Shown here one piece after another: positions 61,601 through 64,000 of a stretch of DNA of 64,000 nt; position 1 is the stretch's first letter, and each line of letters starts with the position of its first letter. The stretch spans positions 28,521,331 through 28,585,330 of the forward strand of contig NC_091143.1 of the NCBI RefSeq assembly GCF_041381155.1. Reading direction: 5' to 3'. The translations under genes were made by a program, and so were the position numbers. Below the pieces are notes generated by a model. It ran no database searches. It was not told the DNA's origin and saw only the letters and a program-made list of their open reading frames with translations. This DNA is from Argopecten irradians. Lineage: Eukaryota > Mollusca > Bivalvia > Pectinida > Pectinidae.

Positions 61601-63498
61601 AATTATACAGAAAGCCATCTGTCTCCATGTGGACTTCTAGAGTTATTTCACTAAAATGTCACAGTGTTTTCCATGATACCAGAATCTGTAATTTCGCAGA
61701 TCAAGATTCTGTCTCCATGGCCAATAAGATTCTAAGTTAGTTAAACACTAAAGCAGATAAACTGATTCTGTCTACATACAAATCGCATACCAGGACAGCA
61801 TACAGATAAGTTACACTTTAAATCATCGTATTACTCTTGTACCACCACCAATTATCTTTAGATATTGTAAACCATCTCTGTATAATATTGTATATATAAT
61901 TAAATTGTGTTTTGAATTTAGCTGCTGGTTTCTCCTTTCTGTTATTCGTTAATGTAACACCTGTAAGATTACCTTGAGGCCTTTGGTGGTCTTTATAGAG
62001 AGGATGCCACCTGAATGATTAATTTGAGTGGTTTTTATTGACAGATTTGACTATCTGTATCTGTTTTGCCTCCTGTATGATTACCTTGAGGCCCTGGATG
62101 GTCTTTAAAGACAGGTTTGACAGAGGTGTCACATGTATGATTACCTCAAGTGGTCTTTTTTGACAGGGTTGACTATTTTTGATAGGGTGCCACCTGCATG
62201 ATTGCCTTGAATGGTCATTATAGACAGGTTTGACTGTCTTTGACAGGGTGCCACCTGTATGATTACCTTGAGTGGTCTGTATAGACAGGTTTGACTGTCT
62301 TTGACAGCATGCCACTTGTATGATTATCCTGAGGCCTTGGGTGGTTTTCATAGACAGGTTTGACTGTTTTTGACAAGGTGCCACCTGTAAAATTACCTTG
62401 AGTGGTCTTTATTGACAGGTTTGACTTTCTTTAACAGGGTGCCATTTATTACCATGAGGCCCTGGGTGGTCTTTATAAACAGGTTTTTCTGTCTTTAACA
62501 GAATGCCACTTGTATGATTACCTTAAGGCCTTGGGTGGTCTTTTTAGACAGGTTTGACTGTCTTTGATGGGGTGAACCTGTATGATGACCTCGAATGGTT
62601 TTTATTGACAGGTTTGACTTTCTTGACAGGGTGTCACCTATATGAAAACCTTGAAGCCTTGGGTGGTCTTTATAGACAGGATTGTCAGGGTGCCACCTGT
62701 GCGATTACCTTGAGGCCTTTGGTGGTCTTTATAGACAGGTCTGACTATCTTTGACAGGGTGCCACCTGTACGATTACCTCGAGGCCTTGGAGCAGTCTGT
62801 GGTGGTGATGGTCAGTGCCGATCTGGCCCACACTCATGATAAAGATGGACCATATGGCTACTCAGATGCAGCTGAACCATTTGATAAGGTAAAATATTTT
62901 TAATTACATGTAGCTAATCAGAAATTGTCATAGAGAGTAAAAAAAGTGTGTAGACGATTTAATTAAGTGTTCTGTCATATGTTGTGTGTCCTTTGTACAT
63001 AAAGATACTGTTATTGTAAAGCTTACAAACAGTATTGTTTGTAATACAGGTCAGTTTTTTCTTGTATCTTTATTTTTTATCTGGGAATTATTTTCTTATG
63101 TACATGTACATAATTAATATTTTCAGTTGAAAACTATGTTATCATTCTCTGATGATCTCTTCCAAACAAATGATGAAAAAATATATGGATTACAAGATCA
63201 GACAACTCTTCAATATTGAAAGATTGAAACTATCTATCAATAGAAATCTTCATCCTCTATTTTTTTCCAGGCGTGTGGCCAGTGGGCAGAGACACTAGAC
63301 TATACCAGTCTGTTGGTCACTGCAGCAAACTATGTGGACAAAGCCCTGTCCTGTGGCTACACCGGAATGGTCATGTTGCATGGGATGTTAGAGGCTGGGA
63401 AGCTATCGTCATGGATACCAACACTGCATGCAAATTACCATCCAAGTTATTACGGAATGATGTTAGCATCTTTCTTACGTCATAATTTGTTATCCTGA
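58654..63498 (+). CDS. Secreted LigB / class III extradiol dioxygenase-fold protein (339 aa, 4 exons)
   Basis: Family members with this fold use a metal held by His residues to cleave catechol-type rings; the role of the animal secreted homologues is not established. Exons 58654-59189, 59574-59698, 62758-62888 and 63271-63498 join in phase (2, 1, 0) to TGA 63496-63498. An ATG at 58735 would start directly with a signal peptide (MYMFLSLLSLSLCSLADS) and may be the true start (312 aa). The 58654 ATG adds 27 residues. Numbered from 58654, candidate metal/catalytic motifs are VVPHGG (His55), STPHG (His104) and SADLAHTH (His245). Other marks are NTDNIQCPPACFNVSA, GLSAFGQPGKS and LRWGEVIPLYFI. Several N-glycosylation sequons (NTT, NAT, NVS, NLT) fit secretion. 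Intron 2 (3.06 kb) consists almost wholly of tandem copies of its own flanking exon edges. Confidence 0.87.
59650..61800. repeat. Tandem array made of the LigB-gene exon 2 end and donor site
   Basis: The ~65-bp unit 'cacagatacacagattctgtctccatgataccagaacttctagaattaggtaaacactaaagtgt' equals the last ~46 bases of exon 2 (59653-59698), the donor GTAAAC and some intron. About 30 variably damaged copies follow. Many keep a TTAG/GTAAAC donor. Units in 59960-60070 and 60330-60420 are mixed with the downstream acceptor-type repeat. Confidence 0.92.
61930..62757. repeat. Tandem array made of the LigB-gene exon 3 acceptor and exon start
   Basis: The ~69-bp unit 'ctttgacagggtgccacctgtatgattaccttgaggccttgggtggtctttatagacaggtttgactgt' matches the true acceptor and first ~35 bases of exon 3 (62749-62792). 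About 11-12 copies, nearly all with the CAG acceptor, run directly into the real exon. A long reverse open frame at 62019-62384 is repeat only. Confidence 0.92.
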
Positions 63499-63717
63499 TC
63501 TCTTTATATCTTTAATATAATATCGCTTCCAAACATACAGTTTGTAGCATAGTTCTGATTTTGTCTTTACATCTTACAAAGTTACCTCCCTTGTAAGTAG
63601 GTATCCATTGTGAAATAATTATTTTGTAAGTGAAATTTACATTGTTTTTTCCGAAGGGTCAGGATGACCTATTGTCATCAAGCACCGTCCGTCATTGTGC
63701 GCCGTGCGCTGTGCGTA
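63499..63717 (+). other. 3' flank of the LigB-type gene
   Basis: No canonical AATAAA is seen in these 219 bases. It includes the dispersed motif 'ttacctcccttgtaagtaggtatccattgtgaaat' at about 63582-63617, shared with 4547 and 48889. Confidence 0.5.
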
Positions 63718-64000
63718 AACTTTTCATTCAAACAACATCTTCTCAATAACTGAAGGACCCAGGGTACTGATATTTGGCCTGTAGCATGCTTGGACAAAGG
63801 GCTACCAAGTTTGTTCAAATGAATGACCTTGACCTTCATTCAAGGAAGGCTCATGGCGGACGCTGCACGACGGACGTGCAAGGTCATTCATTTTAACAAA
63901 CTTAGTAGCCCTTTATCCCAGCATGCTACAGGCCAAAATATCAGTGCTCTGGGCCTTTCGGTTCTTGAGAAGAAGTACTAGTTGTTTGAATGAAAAGTTT
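63718..64000. mobile_element. Palindromic element at the window end (possibly cut)
   Basis: The left arm 63718-63830 ('aaacttttcattcaaacaac' ... 'agcatgcttggacaaagggct') is inverted at 63880-64000 ('agccctttatcccagcatgct' ... 'gtttgaatgaaaagttt'). The loop holds 'ggcggacgctgcacgacggacg'. The right end coincides with the window end, so the full length is not known. Confidence 0.82.

Noticed and set aside
62019..62384. 121-codon reverse open frame
   Set aside because: It reads the complement of the exon 3-edge array; the repeating peptide reflects the DNA repeat.

Overview
The window is AT-rich animal DNA: split genes with GT-AG introns of up to 10.7 kb, tRNA-derived SINEs, many small inverted-repeat transposons and minisatellites. 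The repeat style (a SINE with the 'tactccggctttcctcc' 3' domain, palindromic MITEs, 'tacctcccttg' motifs) and the closest protein resemblances suggest a marine mollusc, most likely a bivalve. The species cannot be named from this sequence.

Five protein genes can be supported. (1) 227-9315, +: STOML2, the mitochondrial stomatin-like protein 2, ten exons, with its 5' exon outside the window. (2) 14083-34908, +: a complete voltage-gated proton channel (HVCN1 family), 464 aa in ten coding exons, including a 14-nt first coding exon, a 10.66 kb first intron and an unusually long C-terminal tail. (3) 42971-44106, +: a GT10 alpha-1,3-fucosyltransferase whose reading frame is broken twice. (4) 53823-55283, -: the two 3' exons of ADP-dependent glucokinase (ADPGK). 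Its 5' exons are absent, and a 10-N assembly gap inside a satellite array lies upstream. (5) 58654-63498, +: a complete secreted LigB-type (class III extradiol dioxygenase fold) protein in four exons. The genes are ordinary neighbours on a eukaryotic chromosome. Nothing suggests an operon or a shared pathway.

The rest is repeats. Identified families are: TTAA-flanked MITE family A (three copies); TTAA-flanked family B (two copies); a palindromic family starting CATCCTCGATACTCC with 9-bp target duplications (five copies, one in the HVCN1 3' UTR); a 2.8 kb giant palindrome (38353-41118); a near-perfect 162-bp hairpin (10105-10266); three copies of an 'aaaaggcgac' repeat; and about ten tandem arrays.

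The most unusual observation is that three intronic tandem arrays are built from copies of a neighbouring exon edge together with its splice site. The last STOML2 intron repeats the acceptor and first codons of the last exon. Intron 2 of the LigB gene carries one array copied from its donor side and a second copied from its acceptor side. These arrays present dozens of decoy splice sites beside the real ones, and some units are chimeric between the two LigB arrays. This could be a real duplication mechanism acting at exon borders, partly blurred by assembly of noisy reads. It is the best candidate here for something not previously described.
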